Assembly: GCA_964371075.1 (NCBI GenBank)
Contig: CAYJKN010000004.1
Location: 248,001 to 312,000 of the forward strand
Source: UTCHB3 sp964371075
GTDB taxonomy: Bacteria; Bacteroidota; Ignavibacteria; Ignavibacteriales; Ignavibacteriaceae
Length of the DNA stretch: 64,000 nucleotides
Direction of reading: 5' to 3'
Below are positions 56,431 to 63,911 of the stretch, piece by piece (the stretch's first letter is position 1; the number at the start of each line of letters is the position of its first letter). The notes under the pieces were generated by a model, which was not told the DNA's origin, ran no database searches, and saw nothing but the letters and a program-made list of their open reading frames with translations. The position numbers were made by a program, and so were the translations under genes.

Positions 56431-56982
56431 TTAATATTGTCCACAGCAATCTCTGACCTTCTTCCCGGAGTCGCAAGAACATTTTTCTTTTGTAGTTTTT
56501 TTTCTATTAAGTTTTTTGTGTAACTCTTTTACATAATCGATACTATGAAGCGACGGTATTCTAAAACTGAAAATTGTTTTTGACATGAAGTTTGTTATCG
56601 CAAAATCACCATAAGTAATAATATCCATCCCAATCAGCATCTGGATCTTATCATCCTGTATATTTATCCCTGCAATGATCATTCCCGGTATAAAATTCAT
56701 ATTGGGCATATAGATGTCAAGCTTATACAAAAATGTTGTTGCAGTTCCATTTGCTGTTTGCATCTGAGTTTGTTTATATGGCATATAACCAAGTTGGATT
56801 AGAACATCATTTGAAATACTTGACATGGATGCTCCGGTGTCCCAAACTCCGATAATCTTTCTTTCGGGGAGTTCTTTTGGTTGCTTAGTATATTCCTTAC
56901 TCTCTCTTATTCCTACTTCACTCAGAATTGCAGATATTCGATGTTCACATTTTATTGTGTATGGTCTTTCAAGCGCTGTCAT
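56431..56982 (-). CDS. Retropepsin-like aspartic protease with C-terminal SEC-C motif
   Basis: The 183-residue protein has GVWDTGASMSSIS, the DTGA active-site loop of retroviral-type aspartic proteases, and LIGMDIITYGDFAI with the ILG/IG-type strand. The tail, CSCDSGKKVRDCCG, is a SEC-C metal-binding motif seen in SecA and other proteins. The fold would act as a dimer. Substrate unknown. It overlaps the upstream gene by 4 bp and sits in the cargo block of the element. Confidence 0.8.
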   Translation of the reverse strand: MTALERPYTIKCEHRISAILSEVGIRESKEYTKQPKELPERKIIGVWDTGASMSSISNDVLIQLGYMPYKQTQMQTANGTATTFLYKLDIYMPNMNFIPGMIIAGINIQDDKIQMLIGMDIITYGDFAITNFMSKTIFSFRIPSLHSIDYVKELHKKLNRKKTTKEKCSCDSGKKVRDCCGQY

Positions 56983-57227
56983 GGTACTATAAGCATCCCT
57001 GTTATCTTAATCATTGTTTCTTCATCAACAGGAACACATCGTTTTAAGTAAAAATTGCCGCTACCGTAATTTTTTATGCCTGTGTAGTAAGCATCATTCT
57101 CCTCATCATATACAGCCACAACCTCTTCATTTGAAATAAGCGCATATCTCCCGTAATACAGATTGATAAGTTTCTCCCGGTTATCTTCAAAATACTTGGC
57201 GTTTTTGTGAAATTTAGTTAAGTCCAT
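56979..57227 (-). CDS. Small DUF5678-like protein
   Basis: The 82-residue protein has NREKLINLYYGRYALISNEE and VVAVYDEEND, like DUF5678 as remembered, a short domain often found beside retropepsin-type genes. It overlaps the protease gene by 4 bp, so the two are translationally coupled. Its role is unknown. Confidence 0.6.
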   Translation of the reverse strand: MDLTKFHKNAKYFEDNREKLINLYYGRYALISNEEVVAVYDEENDAYYTGIKNYGSGNFYLKRCVPVDEETMIKITGMLIVP

Positions 57228-57326
57228 TTTTTTCTCCGTTTATTTGACTATTAAAATTAAAGTAAAAATCTTATCACTTTTGTTTTAGTCTTAAAATTGT
57301 GTGTATTCCTTTAAAGTTAGTTGTTT

Positions 57327-57360
57327 ACCCCCGGTTCGATTTGGCCGTCTCCCCGGGGGT
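57327..57360. terminator. GC-rich hairpin in the cargo block
   Basis: Arms ACCCCCGG and CCGGGGGT enclose an 18-base loop. A T run follows on the plus strand, but genes here run leftward, so it may be a weak terminator or attenuator between the lipoprotein and DUF5678-like genes. Confidence 0.4.
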
Positions 57361-57367
57361 TTTTATA

Positions 57368-57538
57368 TTATTTTTTGTGTTGCCAGCAATATATTGAACC
57401 TTTTTCAGCATTCCTTTTGCATTGTGTACCTTCTTGAGTTATCGCCGCACATCGGTTAGGTTCGGTTGGTGAGTCAGTACAGCTTACCATAAGCGGTGAT
57501 AAGAGAATAATGAGTGCCAGAAGAATTATCTTCAACAT
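57368..57538 (-). CDS. Small lipoprotein with CxxxTxxGxxCxxxAxxGSxYCxxH motif
   Basis: The 56-residue product has a lipoprotein signal (SPLMVSC) and a short motif RCAAITQEGTQCKRNAEKG then YCWQH, with three Cys and one His spaced as in a small zinc-binding motif (DUF5763-like, from memory). The upstream gene has the same motif. ATG 57538 is used because it begins a clear signal. Confidence 0.6.
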   Translation of the reverse strand: MLKIILLALIILLSPLMVSCTDSPTEPNRCAAITQEGTQCKRNAEKGSIYCWQHKK

Positions 57539-57539
57539 T

Positions 57540-57884
57540 TTAACCCCCGTGTTGCCAGCAATAATTAGAGCCGGCTTTTGCATTTCTTTTGCATTGTTTG
57601 CCCTTTTTAGTTGTGGCTTGGCATTGTCCACCCCCTGTTTTTTCCTTTGGTACAGTTTTGTCTTTAGGGGCTACAGTTGAGCCGGTTTCGGATTTTTTAG
57701 TAAGATTGCTCCCACCGCATACTGCGCATGCTGTTCGTGAACCAACATCCTTAAGATCGATGGCTGTTCCGTTCTTTGCGTAGTTACATTCCTTAGTGTG
57801 GTATTTTGCGCCTGATTTCGTGACGTAAACCGTTTGTGAAAAGGCGACAAAGCTAAATAATACGAAGATTAGAAATATTTTCAT
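57540..57884 (-). CDS. Small exported protein with the same Cys/His motif
   Basis: The 114-residue protein has a signal peptide (ending VAFSQ), KYHTKECNYAK with CAVC as a second Cys motif, a Lys/Thr linker, and a C-terminal QCQATTKKGKQCKRNAKAG then YCWQH. The N-terminal part (YHTKxC...RTACxVC) resembles Ada-type metal-binding modules. It ends one base before the lipoprotein start, so the pair is probably co-translated. Confidence 0.65.
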   Translation of the reverse strand: MKIFLIFVLFSFVAFSQTVYVTKSGAKYHTKECNYAKNGTAIDLKDVGSRTACAVCGGSNLTKKSETGSTVAPKDKTVPKEKTGGGQCQATTKKGKQCKRNAKAGSNYCWQHGG

Positions 57885-57946
57885 AAGTACCTCATTTTGT
57901 GGAATAGTGAATTTAATACAGTTTTTATTTCCCTGCTTAAAACTCA

Positions 57947-58594
57947 TCATTTTTTGCGTTTGTTCCTATACCGATTAAGGAAAAATGCCAAGATCATAAC
58001 AACAACCCAAATTAGGATATAATCTTTCGTTTCTGATGGAAATGATCTATTTGCCTCGACCCTTGCCAATGAATCGAGAAGTGTCGTTTTTGCAAAAAGT
58101 CTTTGGTGTGCTGCAAAATATCGGCTTAGAGTGTCTCGTTGAACGGAATCTGGTATATATTCGACAGCCATGACATCACTGCCATAAATGATTTTAATGT
58201 CTTCATTTGAAATCAGGGCATTCATGTATTTTGTAAAGTCTGGGAAATCTGATCCTAATATTGTATATGATTCATACACTCCATTTTGATACCTAACTTT
58301 CCTTTTTTCGGGAATTACTGTAATCGATTTTGCCCACCCGGTAGATTGCATCAAGATAGTAAAGATATTAATTTGCCTTGGCCCATAATAGTGAAATGTC
58401 ACAAAAAGTGGTGATACGTTACCCCTGTTATCCTTGGTAAACGAAAAATAAAGTCCGTTACTCGCAGGTGATGTTTTGTAAGGTGAGTATATCGTCTCTT
58501 TTCTTATTGTGTCATAATATCTACTGACATTTGTGTCTTGTGCTGTCCCTCGAAACGAGATAATTACTAAGAATGATAATAAAATTTTAAACAT
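57947..58594 (-). CDS. Exported protein with C-terminal membrane helix, unknown
   Basis: A signal peptide ends FRGTAQ. About 160 extracytoplasmic residues follow, then a helix WVVVMILAFFL and a basic tail. No family recognised. It lies just behind the repressor gene (14 bp), a common place for lysogenic-conversion genes such as superinfection-exclusion factors, though nothing here proves that. Confidence 0.65.
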   Translation of the reverse strand: MFKILLSFLVIISFRGTAQDTNVSRYYDTIRKETIYSPYKTSPASNGLYFSFTKDNRGNVSPLFVTFHYYGPRQINIFTILMQSTGWAKSITVIPEKRKVRYQNGVYESYTILGSDFPDFTKYMNALISNEDIKIIYGSDVMAVEYIPDSVQRDTLSRYFAAHQRLFAKTTLLDSLARVEANRSFPSETKDYILIWVVVMILAFFLNRYRNKRKK

Positions 58595-58607
58595 TTTGTT
58601 TTCTACT

Positions 58608-59318
58608 TTACGCCTTCCAAATCTTGGGATGTACTTGCAGTACCCTGAAAAAATTTACTATCTCCGACTTTGGAAGATAGATCGGAGGGTATTCAGGATT
58701 AAAACTTCGCAGTTCAATGGTCTCTTTATCCCGGTTTAAATATTGTTTAACTAACTGTCTCCCATCTAAAGTGGTAACCACCACAAGATCACCGTCGAAA
58801 ACTATCGTTTCTTTAGTGTCAATATAAACAAGATCACCCGGATTGATAGATCTTCCCCTGTCTCTGGTCATGCTATCCCCGGATACCTCAACCATTATCG
58901 ATGTCGGTGTTGGTTTCTCTGCTACCGGTACCATGTACATTATATTACTCTCTTCGAGTATCGCTCCTGTGTCTCCAGCTGTAACTGTGGATACAACCGG
59001 TACATAGTAAGCTTTGTAGATATTGTGAACCTCTCCGACCAAACTTTCAGGTGATGTGAGAGGAGGTGTAAAATCGGATTCTTTTCCCGTTAATAGCCAG
59101 TCCGATGTGATATCAAGCAGTCTGCACACATTTATCAACATTAAGCCTTCAGGCGATCTAATTCCTCTCAACCAGTGATTTACCGCCCCCTCTGTTATTC
59201 CTAACAGCTCAGCAAATTCTTTCGCAGACCAGTTCTTTGCCTTGATAGCATTTTTTAGTCTCGCCCCTATTTCAGTACGACTTGTAGTAATATCAGACTC
59301 GGAAAATATTTTTTTCAT
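58608..59318 (-). CDS. S24-family (CI-like) phage repressor
   Basis: The 236-residue protein has an XRE-type HTH at about residues 15-75 (SAKEFAELLGITEGAVNHWL) and a LexA/CI-type S24 domain. VSGDSM holds the catalytic Ser and QLVKQY the Lys; TAGD offers an Ala-Gly cleavage site. In this family RecA-stimulated self-cleavage relieves repression. It probably binds the palindromes at 59274-59376 and keeps the rightward operon silent. Confidence 0.9.
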   Translation of the reverse strand: MKKIFSESDITTSRTEIGARLKNAIKAKNWSAKEFAELLGITEGAVNHWLRGIRSPEGLMLINVCRLLDITSDWLLTGKESDFTPPLTSPESLVGEVHNIYKAYYVPVVSTVTAGDTGAILEESNIMYMVPVAEKPTPTSIMVEVSGDSMTRDRGRSINPGDLVYIDTKETIVFDGDLVVVTTLDGRQLVKQYLNRDKETIELRSFNPEYPPIYLPKSEIVNFFRVLQVHPKIWKA

Positions 59319-59376
59319 ATTTTTTCAAAAAAAGACTACATTGGGTATTGACATTCACTACAACTTGTAGTATATT
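59274..59376. promoter_or_regulatory. Operator/promoter region between repressor and early operon
   Basis: A sigma70-like promoter has TTGACA (59348-59353), 17 bases, then TATATT (59371-59376) on the plus strand. ACTACAACTTGTAGT (59357-59371) is a perfect palindrome inside the spacer. Imperfect copies lie at 59274-59288 (13 of 15 match) and 59335-59349 (10 of 15). The layout resembles lambdoid operator sets controlling two divergent promoters. The repressor is the expected binder. Confidence 0.75.
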
Positions 59377-59398
59377 GACAATAGAGTTTATAAATATT

Positions 59399-59596
59399 AT
59401 GGAGAACTTAAAGAACATGCCAAAGATAGCAAAAAAAAGAGATTCAGGCAAGAACAAACCTGATAGAACCTTCAAAATTTTGTGGGTTGACCCGGAAACA
59501 CATCAACTTGCAAGAATACTTGCCGCGAAGCAAGGAGTGAGCATTAAAGAGATTGTCTCGTTAGCGGTACAAAATTATACCATAGTTGTAAACTAA
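59399..59596 (+). CDS. Small ribbon-helix-helix-like DNA-binding protein, first early gene
   Basis: The product is about 65 residues, basic at the N terminus, with KILWVDPETHQLARILA then KQGVSIKEIVSLAV, as in Arc/MetJ-type folds. Starts at 59399 and 59417 are both possible; GGAG at 59401 favours 59417 by spacing. Position right after the promoter suggests a Cro-like role. Confidence 0.55.
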   Translation: MENLKNMPKIAKKRDSGKNKPDRTFKILWVDPETHQLARILAAKQGVSIKEIVSLAVQNYTIVVN

Positions 59597-59617
59597 GCAA
59601 TTACGAGAGGTAAAAAA

Positions 59618-59857
59618 ATGAAGAGAAAACCGATTAAGAAACCGTTCATAAGTGCATTTGCACGGTTTCACAAATATCAGAAGGTACAGATACATCGCCC
59701 CGCGTCTCTGTTTGGCTTTGGATTTGAAGATAAAACTATCTTTCGGATTGAAGCTCGACTGATGGACCTTGACAGCAGTGCTATTATTTACTTCTGCAGA
59801 ACCGAAGAGGGACAACGTCATACTTTTTTACAGAGCCAATTGAAGGCGGTGGAATGA
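59618..59857 (+). CDS. Small early protein, unknown
   Basis: The 79-residue basic product has no recognised domain. GAGAGG precedes the ATG with about 7 bp spacing. Its TGA overlaps the next ATG as ATGA, so it is probably translated together with the small membrane protein. Confidence 0.6.
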   Translation: MKRKPIKKPFISAFARFHKYQKVQIHRPASLFGFGFEDKTIFRIEARLMDLDSSAIIYFCRTEEGQRHTFLQSQLKAVE

Positions 59858-59970
59858 GATACGCAGACGATTTAGAACTATCAAACAGATTTGTTGCAAT
59901 TGGTGTAATAGTCAGCTGGGTGATAATCATCGGTGGTGGAATACTTCTTGCAAACTGGATTTATCAATAG
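59854..59970 (+). CDS. 38-residue single-helix membrane protein
   Basis: The reading frame MRYADDLELSNRFVAIG is followed by a hydrophobic stretch (VIVSWVIIIGGGILLANW) and ends IYQ. Its ATG overlaps the upstream stop (ATGA). Coupling and a clear membrane segment support it as a real gene. Confidence 0.6.
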   Translation: MRYADDLELSNRFVAIGVIVSWVIIIGGGILLANWIYQ

Positions 59971-59986
59971 GTGATTGGTTGACATA

Positions 59987-60364
59987 ATGAACGAAGCAAT
60001 TTTGAGCCTGAAAAAGGCAATTGAAAATAATGAATTGAAAAAGTCCGAGATAGCCACTGAAATAGGATGGGACAGACAAAGACTTCATGCACTACTGGAA
60101 CACGGGAAGCGCATCGATGTCGAAGACTACTGGAAAATCAGGAAGGCAATTGAAGATAGAGGCGTAAAGATCGATGGACTCGAAACCATGTCTATAACCG
60201 GTCTTGCAGCTTACATAAACACAGAGTCATCAAAGCTGATCGAGGAGTGTGTAAAATCTCTGGAGGATGGTTATCTGACTACCGAAGAGAAAAAGAACCT
60301 CACCGGCTCAATTGACTCAATGCTTGAAAAACTATCCTTTTTGAAAGGGAGGTTAAAGAAATGA
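59987..60364 (+). CDS. HTH-type phage regulator-like protein
   Basis: The 125-residue product has an N-terminal helix-turn-helix-like region (ELKKSEIATEIGWDRQRLHALL) and a helical C-terminal region. It resembles phage regulators such as CII-like proteins, but no specific family is certain. A TTG at 59975 is in frame, but ATG 59987 is preferred. It overlaps the next gene by 4 bp. Confidence 0.6.
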   Translation: MNEAILSLKKAIENNELKKSEIATEIGWDRQRLHALLEHGKRIDVEDYWKIRKAIEDRGVKIDGLETMSITGLAAYINTESSKLIEECVKSLEDGYLTTEEKKNLTGSIDSMLEKLSFLKGRLKK

Positions 60365-60789
60365 ACACACCGGCAGTGATAACCTCAAAAATGATGTGGG
60401 AAGAACTTCAAATAATTAAAAGTCAGATCGCAAAACTCACCAAGAATACTCTTACAGAAAGTATTCAGGAGATCAGTTTTCTTCAGACTTGTAAGATTTT
60501 GAAACTTGGAAAGGAATCAGTTTTGAGGTTAATAGATTCAGGTGAGCTTAAAGCCCGGAAGTACAAAGATGCAAAAGGCAAAATCAGGTATCGCATCAGA
60601 CTGATCGACTTGAAAGAATTTCAGGAATTCGCCCGGGTAAATGAGGAAGCAATCAATGAAAGGAAACAGGAAGAAGAACGAGTACTCAAAGAAAGAAATT
60701 CAAAGGCATCTGCAGATTATATGGCTTGGGCCAAAGATCAAGTGGAGATTGCCAAGGCCAAAAGAGACTTAAACAAAAGGAGTAAGTAA
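60361..60789 (+). CDS. Excisionase-like helix-turn-helix protein
   Basis: The 142-residue product has SFLQTCKILKLGKESVLRLI and GELKARKYKDAKGKIRYRI, matching HTH_17/excisionase-type winged helices. A charged coiled-coil tail follows. It may bind att or operator DNA. Overlaps its neighbours (ATGA upstream; one base with the next). Confidence 0.65.
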   Translation: MNTPAVITSKMMWEELQIIKSQIAKLTKNTLTESIQEISFLQTCKILKLGKESVLRLIDSGELKARKYKDAKGKIRYRIRLIDLKEFQEFARVNEEAINERKQEEERVLKERNSKASADYMAWAKDQVEIAKAKRDLNKRSK

Positions 60790-61124
60790 TGGATTTTGGA
60801 TTAGTGACAATAGGTTTTTTTGTTGGACTTGCCATAAGATGGATATGGAAAGCCATCATAGCTGGACAAAAAGAAGGAAACCGACAGGACTATACGACAA
60901 AGATCGGATTGCTCAAAAAGCAAGTAATAGATCTGGAGCAGAAGAATACAAGGTTAGAGAAATATCTTGAATTAAGTGAAGCTCAGTGCAAAGATCGGAT
61001 GGAAACGATTATCGAACAGTCAGATCAACTGCAGAAGAAAGAAGAAACTAACTTGAGATTAAAAAAAGAACTGAACGAATTAAGAGCAGGACTAAAAATA
61101 TACCGGAAAGCAGCAATGATTTGA
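60789..61124 (+). CDS. Membrane-anchored coiled-coil protein
   Basis: The 111-residue protein starts with a hydrophobic helix (LVTIGFFVGLAIRWIW) followed by about 80 residues of heptad-like coil (LLKKQVIDLEQKNTRLEKYL). No family identified; spanin-like topology is possible but no lysis context is seen. Confidence 0.6.
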   Translation: MDFGLVTIGFFVGLAIRWIWKAIIAGQKEGNRQDYTTKIGLLKKQVIDLEQKNTRLEKYLELSEAQCKDRMETIIEQSDQLQKKEETNLRLKKELNELRAGLKIYRKAAMI

Positions 61125-61180
61125 AAGTCTGTCACTTCCCGGTATGTCAAGTATTAAACAAACAAATATAGGAAATCGCA

Positions 61181-62458
61181 ATGAATATCATTGAATTGAA
61201 AGCCGAAAATTTTAAAAGGTTGGAGGCTGTTAATATCACCCCGGATGGAAATGTAAATATAATCTCCGGGAAAAACGCCCAAGGTAAGTCCAGTGTGCTC
61301 GATGCCATTGAATATTGTCTTAGTGGCCCATCAAAGAATATCCCACGCCCCATCAAAGATGGTGAGAGCAAAGCAAAAATTGAAATCGATTTAGGTTCTA
61401 TTAAAGTGTCCAGAACCGTAACTCCATCAGGAGCAAGGTTAGTGGTCACCGCGAAGGATGGAACCCCGTACAAGTCACCACAGGCAGTTCTTGACGAACT
61501 TTTTGATATGGTTTCTTTTGACCCTGTCAGGTTCATCAACATGTCTGAAAAAGATCAGGTTAATACTCTTCTCGTAGCAACTCAATTGCAGGATAGTATT
61601 AATCAGTTAGAGAACAAAAAAAGAGTAGCATACGATGACAGAACCATCGTAAACCGTCGGATCAAAGATTTAATCGCACAACTTAAAACATTTCAAGAGA
61701 TCGATTACCCGGAGGGGGAAGAGATCTCAGCTACAGACTTACTTCAAAAAATCAAGGAAGTAAACGAGCACAACAAAACTCTGAACGACCTCAAAATAAA
61801 CCTACAGGAGATTGGTATCGAAGGTCAGCAGATCGCAGGAGTGATCAAGGCCAACAAGACTAGAATTGAGGAAATGAGAGCGGAGATCGAACGCTTGGAA
61901 ATAAACAATGTTGAGATGACCGAAAAGCTCGAAAGCCTTCGTTTGGATTACACGGCTTTTGCTAATAAAATTGAGGAAACCCCGGAACGAGACACACAAG
62001 AATTTGAGGAAGGTTTTCTCAATATCGAAACTCATAACAAAAATGTTCGGAAACGCTTGGAGAAGGAAGCTATTGAGATCGAACTGGCGAGCAAGGAAAA
62101 AGAGTCAGCAGACTTAACAGATGTGATTGACTCATGTGAAACTTCAAAAGCAACTATCCTTAATTCGAACAGTATCGGCATCCCTCTTACCATCTCTGAA
62201 GAGGGGATTTTGTTTAACGGCGTTCCTCTTAAACAATGTTCGTCTGCAGAACAACTTAAAATCTCTATGGCGGTAGCGATGGCATTACAGCCTAACCTCC
62301 GGGTGATCCTGATCAGAGACGGTTCATTGCTCGACAACACTAACCTCGAATCGATTAAACAATTCGCGATTAAACACGATTATCAACTCTGGATCGAAAA
62401 GGTCGACGACACAGGAACCGCAGGAATCATAATCGAGGAAGGGAGAGTGAAGGCATGA
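61181..62458 (+). CDS. RecF/SMC-type AAA ATPase
   Basis: The 425-residue protein has Walker A GKNAQGKSSVLDAIEY, a central coiled coil at about residues 150-280, a signature-like region (CSSAEQLKISMAVAMAL) and a Walker B-like ILIRDGSLLD in which the usual acidic pair is altered (RDGSLLD). It is short for a full SMC/Rad50, like phage recombination ATPases. It overlaps the next gene by 4 bp and likely acts in DNA replication or recombination. Confidence 0.85.
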   Translation: MNIIELKAENFKRLEAVNITPDGNVNIISGKNAQGKSSVLDAIEYCLSGPSKNIPRPIKDGESKAKIEIDLGSIKVSRTVTPSGARLVVTAKDGTPYKSPQAVLDELFDMVSFDPVRFINMSEKDQVNTLLVATQLQDSINQLENKKRVAYDDRTIVNRRIKDLIAQLKTFQEIDYPEGEEISATDLLQKIKEVNEHNKTLNDLKINLQEIGIEGQQIAGVIKANKTRIEEMRAEIERLEINNVEMTEKLESLRLDYTAFANKIEETPERDTQEFEEGFLNIETHNKNVRKRLEKEAIEIELASKEKESADLTDVIDSCETSKATILNSNSIGIPLTISEEGILFNGVPLKQCSSAEQLKISMAVAMALQPNLRVILIRDGSLLDNTNLESIKQFAIKHDYQLWIEKVDDTGTAGIIIEEGRVKA

Positions 62459-62757
62459 TCACACTTGAGGAGTATCTTTTATTAAAAGATGATCTATCTG
62501 ATGAATTTTTCATAATTGAAGCAAAACATTTCGCCACCGGTGGATTATTCTTTGAGTTAACAAATGAATTTGGTCAAGAGGTTACCGTGGATTCTGATGG
62601 CATTGAAGTGATGGCTGATGGATACACTGAACAAAGTGAAGGACATACGGTGTTAAGAATCCCCAACAAAGTCCGTAAAATCATCAACACACTCATAGAT
62701 AACTATGATTTGATTGTTGGGTTTGAAAAAGAATTGAGTCAGAAGGTGCAGCCATGA
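62455..62757 (+). CDS. Small early protein, unknown
   Basis: The 100-residue acidic product has no recognised motif. Its start overlaps the ATPase stop (ATGA), and its stop overlaps the next start, so it belongs to the early operon. Confidence 0.6.
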   Translation: MITLEEYLLLKDDLSDEFFIIEAKHFATGGLFFELTNEFGQEVTVDSDGIEVMADGYTEQSEGHTVLRIPNKVRKIINTLIDNYDLIVGFEKELSQKVQP

Positions 62758-63008
62758 AAGTAAAAAAAATATCCAAAATCACATTTATCCGTAAGAATAC
62801 CATTGAAAACATGCGCTATGCGGAACTGAAAGAGGCGGGGTTAATCAAGGAGGTAAGAGTAATGTACCACAATGTTAGAGAAGATGTCTCAGACTATTGC
62901 GATAAATATGGGGTTACACTCGACGAAGCTAAAGAAATCTTTGCTGAAAAATATAATCTTTCTCCGGCATCAATTCACGGTATTCTTTACAAAGGGGTGA
63001 ATAAATGA
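62754..63008 (+). CDS. Small helical protein, unknown
   Basis: The 84-residue product has a C-terminal helix-turn-helix-like region (VTLDEAKEIFAEKYNLSPASIH). A DNA-binding role is possible but unproven. It is linked to both neighbours by ATGA overlaps. Confidence 0.55.
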   Translation: MKVKKISKITFIRKNTIENMRYAELKEAGLIKEVRVMYHNVREDVSDYCDKYGVTLDEAKEIFAEKYNLSPASIHGILYKGVNK

Positions 63009-63202
63009 AAACAACCAAATGTCGTGGATGTGGCCAAGAGATAATCTTTATGCCAACCAAGAAAGGTAAGTCAATGCCCGTGGATTATTCCACATACGAA
63101 GGACAGACCTATTTCGATCCAAAGAAAAATACCTCTCACTTTGCCACTTGCGCACAGGCGAAAGAATTCAGATCAGAGAGTTCAAAAGGAGATCAAAAAT
63201 GA
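63005..63202 (+). CDS. Phage-type zinc-ribbon protein
   Basis: The 65-residue product has CRGCGQEIIFMPTKKGKSM, PVDYS and SHFATC, the pattern of a small phage zinc-ribbon family (from memory). Its last codons overlap the ParB-like start as ATGA. Confidence 0.7.
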   Translation: MKTTKCRGCGQEIIFMPTKKGKSMPVDYSTYEGQTYFDPKKNTSHFATCAQAKEFRSESSKGDQK

Positions 63203-63906
63203 ACAATCTTAATCTTAAAAGCACAAGAGACTACAGTCTTTTTAAGATTCACAATCTCAACCGGGAAGTAAGTGGGGACAGGGTTAAAAGACTTGCTGAG
63301 GAAATGAAGGTAAAGAACTTGCTTCATCTCTATCCCATAGTCATTGATCAGGACGGAGTGATACTTGATGGACAACACCGCTTTGAAGCCGCAAAGAGCA
63401 TCGAGTCTGAAATCTACTATGTCCAGTCTGAGAATGATTATCAAATCTCTGATGTAAGCAAAAGTAACTCAATGCAAAGAGCTTGGCGGACCGTCGATCA
63501 TATTCATTTCCATGCCAAAAACAACAACCCTCATTACATAGAGATTATTGATCTTTCCAAGGAGTTGGAGGTTGACCCGGAGTTAATAGTTTGGCTTATG
63601 GGTAAAAACAGAAACGATGTCAAAAATGGCAATTTTGTAATTACTGATGAAGGAAGAGAAATCACAAGAAAGGTTTTACAACACGCTGATATGCTTGGTG
63701 ATTGTTTTAGTTATAACAAACATCGACCTTTCTTGAATGCCTTAAAGATACTCCTTTTGATTCCTGATTACAACCCAATGAGGATGGTGCAAAAAGCAAG
63801 TTGTTACCCGGAACTATGTAAAAAACAAGTGGACTCAAAAGAATACCTCCGGGTGTTGGAGACGATCTACAATAAGAATGCAAATAAACCCGTAAGACTG
63901 TTTTAG
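63199..63906 (+). CDS. ParB/sulfiredoxin-fold nuclease-like protein
   Basis: The 235-residue protein has PIVIDQDGVILDGQHRFEAA, the ParB-N/Srx fold signature with GxxRxxA. The C-terminal part has no recognised domain. Phage proteins of this type can act as DNA-binding or modification factors. ATG 63199 overlaps the upstream TGA. Confidence 0.75.
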   Translation: MNNLNLKSTRDYSLFKIHNLNREVSGDRVKRLAEEMKVKNLLHLYPIVIDQDGVILDGQHRFEAAKSIESEIYYVQSENDYQISDVSKSNSMQRAWRTVDHIHFHAKNNNPHYIEIIDLSKELEVDPELIVWLMGKNRNDVKNGNFVITDEGREITRKVLQHADMLGDCFSYNKHRPFLNALKILLLIPDYNPMRMVQKASCYPELCKKQVDSKEYLRVLETIYNKNANKPVRLF

Positions 63907-63911
63907 GTGAT

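Noticed and set aside
59293..59475. 60-codon minus-strand ORF across the promoter region
   Set aside because: It overlaps the operator region and the early gene and has no support beyond an open frame.
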